Assembly (NCBI GenBank): GCA_015494035.1
Contig: WGBZ01000080.1
Coordinates: forward strand, 1 to 6,140
Direction of reading: 5' to 3'
DNA: 6,140 nucleotides
Source: Lysobacterales bacterium
GTDB taxonomy: Bacteria; Pseudomonadota; Gammaproteobacteria; Xanthomonadales; Marinicellaceae
Of the stretch, positions 4,956-6,140 are shown in pieces; position 1 is the stretch's first letter; each line of letters starts with the position of its first letter. Both the position numbers and the translations under genes were made by a program. The notes under the pieces were generated by a model. That model worked only from the letters and a program-made list of their open reading frames with translations. It was not told the origin of the DNA and did not search any database.

Positions 4956-6140
4956 ATGAATTTTGAAAAACTGACAACCAATTTCCAGAAAGCCCTGGCC
5001 GAGGCCCAAAGCCTGGCCGTGAGCAAGCACAACAATTTTATCGAGCCGGTGCATCTGCTGATTGCAATGCTGGATCAACCCGACTCCAGCGTCCGTTCCA
5101 TTTTGCAGAAAGCCGGAGTCAACATCAGCCAGTTGCGCAGCCGATTGGGGCAACTGCTTGACAGACTGCCCACCGTCTCTGGCAATCAGGGTCAGGTCAC
5201 CATTTCCAACGACCTGAGCCGCCTGCTGAATGTAACCGAACAACTGGCCCAGGCCAGGGGTGACTCATACGTGCCCAGCGAAATGTTTTTGCTGGCGCTT
5301 TTAAACAGTGATAACGAAGTCAGCAAAGCCCTGGCCGACGCCGGCGCGGTGAAATCCGTTATCGAACGCATCATTGACGAAATACGAGGAGGAGAAAAAG
5401 TGGACAATCCCAATGCAGAAGAAAACCGCGAAGCCCTGGAAAAATACACCGTTGACCTGACCGCCCGCGCCGAGCAGGGCAAGCTGGACCCTGTGATCGG
5501 TCGCGATGAGGAAATTCGCCGTGCCATTCAGGTACTGCAACGCCGCACCAAAAACAACCCCGTGCTTATTGGTGAGCCGGGCGTGGGTAAAACCGCCATC
5601 GTGGAAGGCCTGGCGCAACGCATTGTTAACGGTGAAGTGCCTGAAACCCTGAAAAACAAACGCATTCTGGCACTCGACATGGCCGCCTTGATGGCCGGGG
5701 CCAAATATCGTGGCGATTTTGAAGAACGCCTCAAAGCCCTGATGAACGAAATCGAAAAGCAGGAAGGCAATGTCATCCTGTTTATCGACGAGCTGCACAA
5801 CATCGTCGGTGCCGGCAAAACCGATGGCGCCATGGACATGGGCAACATGCTTAAACCGGCGCTGGCCCGTGGTGACCTGCGCATGATCGGCGCCACCACC
5901 CTGGACGAATACCGCCAGTACATTGAAAAGGACCCGGCACTGGAACGCCGCATGCAGAAAGTGTATGTGGGTGAGCCTTCCGTGGAAGACACCGTTGGCA
6001 TCTTGCGCGGTCTCAAGGAAAAGTACGAAATCCACCACGGCGTGGACATTTCCGACCCGGCGCTGATTTCCGCGGCCACCTTGTCGCACCGGTACATTTC
6101 CGACCGCAAGCTGCCCGACAAGGCCATCGACCTGATGGAC
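4956..6140 (+). CDS. clpB: ATP-dependent disaggregase ClpB (Hsp100), N-terminal part (runs off the right edge)
   Basis: ClpB is a hexameric AAA+ chaperone that, together with DnaK/DnaJ/GrpE, threads aggregated proteins through its central pore after heat stress. The 395 codons present cover the N-terminal Clp repeat domain (1 to about 145) and most of the first AAA+ domain. Key positions coincide with E. coli numbering: Walker A GEPGVGKT (206-213, K212), pore-loop tyrosine in [13 protein letters not shown] (Y251), Walker B with catalytic glutamate in ILFIDELHN (E279), and arginine fingers in ALERRMQK (R331, R332). The middle coiled-coil domain and second AAA+ domain lie beyond the window. [10 protein letters not shown] and the N-domain spacing identify ClpB; ClpA is disfavoured by the [10 protein letters not shown] linker and pgeF linkage. 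The ATG is preceded by a strong GGGGAGAG Shine-Dalgarno (4946-4953) and a sigma-32 promoter. Confidence 0.97.
   Translation, partial: MNFEKLTTNFQKALAEAQSLAVSKHNNFIEPVHLLIAMLDQPDSSVRSILQKAGVNISQLRSRLGQLLDRLPTVSGNQGQVTISNDLSRLLNVTEQLAQARGDSYVPSEMFLLALLNSDNEVSKALADAGAVKSVIERIIDEIRGGEKVDNPNAEENREALEKYTVDLTARAEQGKLDPVIGRDEEIRRAIQVLQRRTKNNPVLIGEPGVGKTAIVEGLAQRIVNGEVPETLKNKRILALDMAALMAGAKYRGDFEERLKALMNEIEKQEGNVILFIDELHNIVGAGKTDGAMDMGNMLKPALARGDLRMIGATTLDEYRQYIEKDPALERRMQKVYVGEPSVEDTVGILRGLKEKYEIHHGVDISDPALISAATLSHRYISDRKLPDKAIDLMD
5387..5402 (+). promoter_or_regulatory. Internal ribosome binding site and GTG start for the short ClpB form
   Basis: Inside clpB, AGGAGGAG (5387-5394) is followed five bases later by an in-frame GTG (5400-5402) that is codon 149. 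This is the same position at which E. coli makes ClpB80, a form lacking the N-domain, from an internal GTG. The Shine-Dalgarno here is nearly ideal and encodes the RGGE stretch of the linker. Production of a second isoform starting at residue 149 is therefore likely, though inferred. Confidence 0.75.

Noticed and set aside
5301..6089. 262-codon minus-strand open frame opposite clpB
   Set aside because: Antisense shadow of the highly conserved ClpB AAA+ domain; low-complexity Phe/His-rich translation.

Overview
The window looks like a chromosomal housekeeping region of a gammaproteobacterium with fairly high GC. Three gene pairings or contents support this: rnr directly followed by rlmB (as in Escherichia coli), pgeF/yfiH directly followed by clpB (also as in E. 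coli), and a CCA-encoding tRNA-Leu(CAG) very close to the E. coli type. A small secreted protein ends in a short ...IYGNSFE tail. As I recall, that tail resembles the 'IFxxGFE' ends seen on many secreted proteins of Xanthomonadales/Wenzhouxiangella/Marinicella-type bacteria, so I lean toward that part of the class, without certainty.

Layout. The left half (1-2807) is a minus-strand operon: rnr (RNase R, complete) overlaps by one base with rlmB (23S rRNA Gm2251 methyltransferase, cut off by the left edge). It appears to start from an extended -10 promoter just upstream of rnr. From 2843 to 3125 there is no convincing gene. At 3126-3255 a stable-RNA-type promoter drives tRNA-Leu(CAG) on the plus strand. 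From 3256 to 3468 there is a hairpin-forming stretch, then a promoter region with an inverted repeat and two direct repeats sharing the core TTTAAC. It leads into a 135-residue exported protein of unknown function (3469-3876), closed by a strong intrinsic terminator. pgeF (4005-4760) and the first 395 codons of clpB (4956-6140, running off the right edge) follow. Between them lies a near-consensus sigma-32 heat-shock promoter.

How it works together. rnr and rlmB form an RNA-metabolism unit: RNA decay and quality control plus 23S rRNA modification. pgeF (cell-wall precursor editing / purine nucleoside enzyme family) and clpB (disaggregase) are conserved neighbours, but clpB has its own heat-shock promoter. 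ClpB also carries an internal Shine-Dalgarno and GTG at codon 149, matching the E. coli dual-start arrangement. The least ordinary points are the uncharacterised secreted protein with its repeat-rich promoter, the RNase R lacking the usual C-terminal basic tail (with a basic N-terminus instead), and a basic N-terminal extension on RlmB that begins exactly at the RNase R stop codon. I see no mobile element, CRISPR array or clearly new multi-gene system here.
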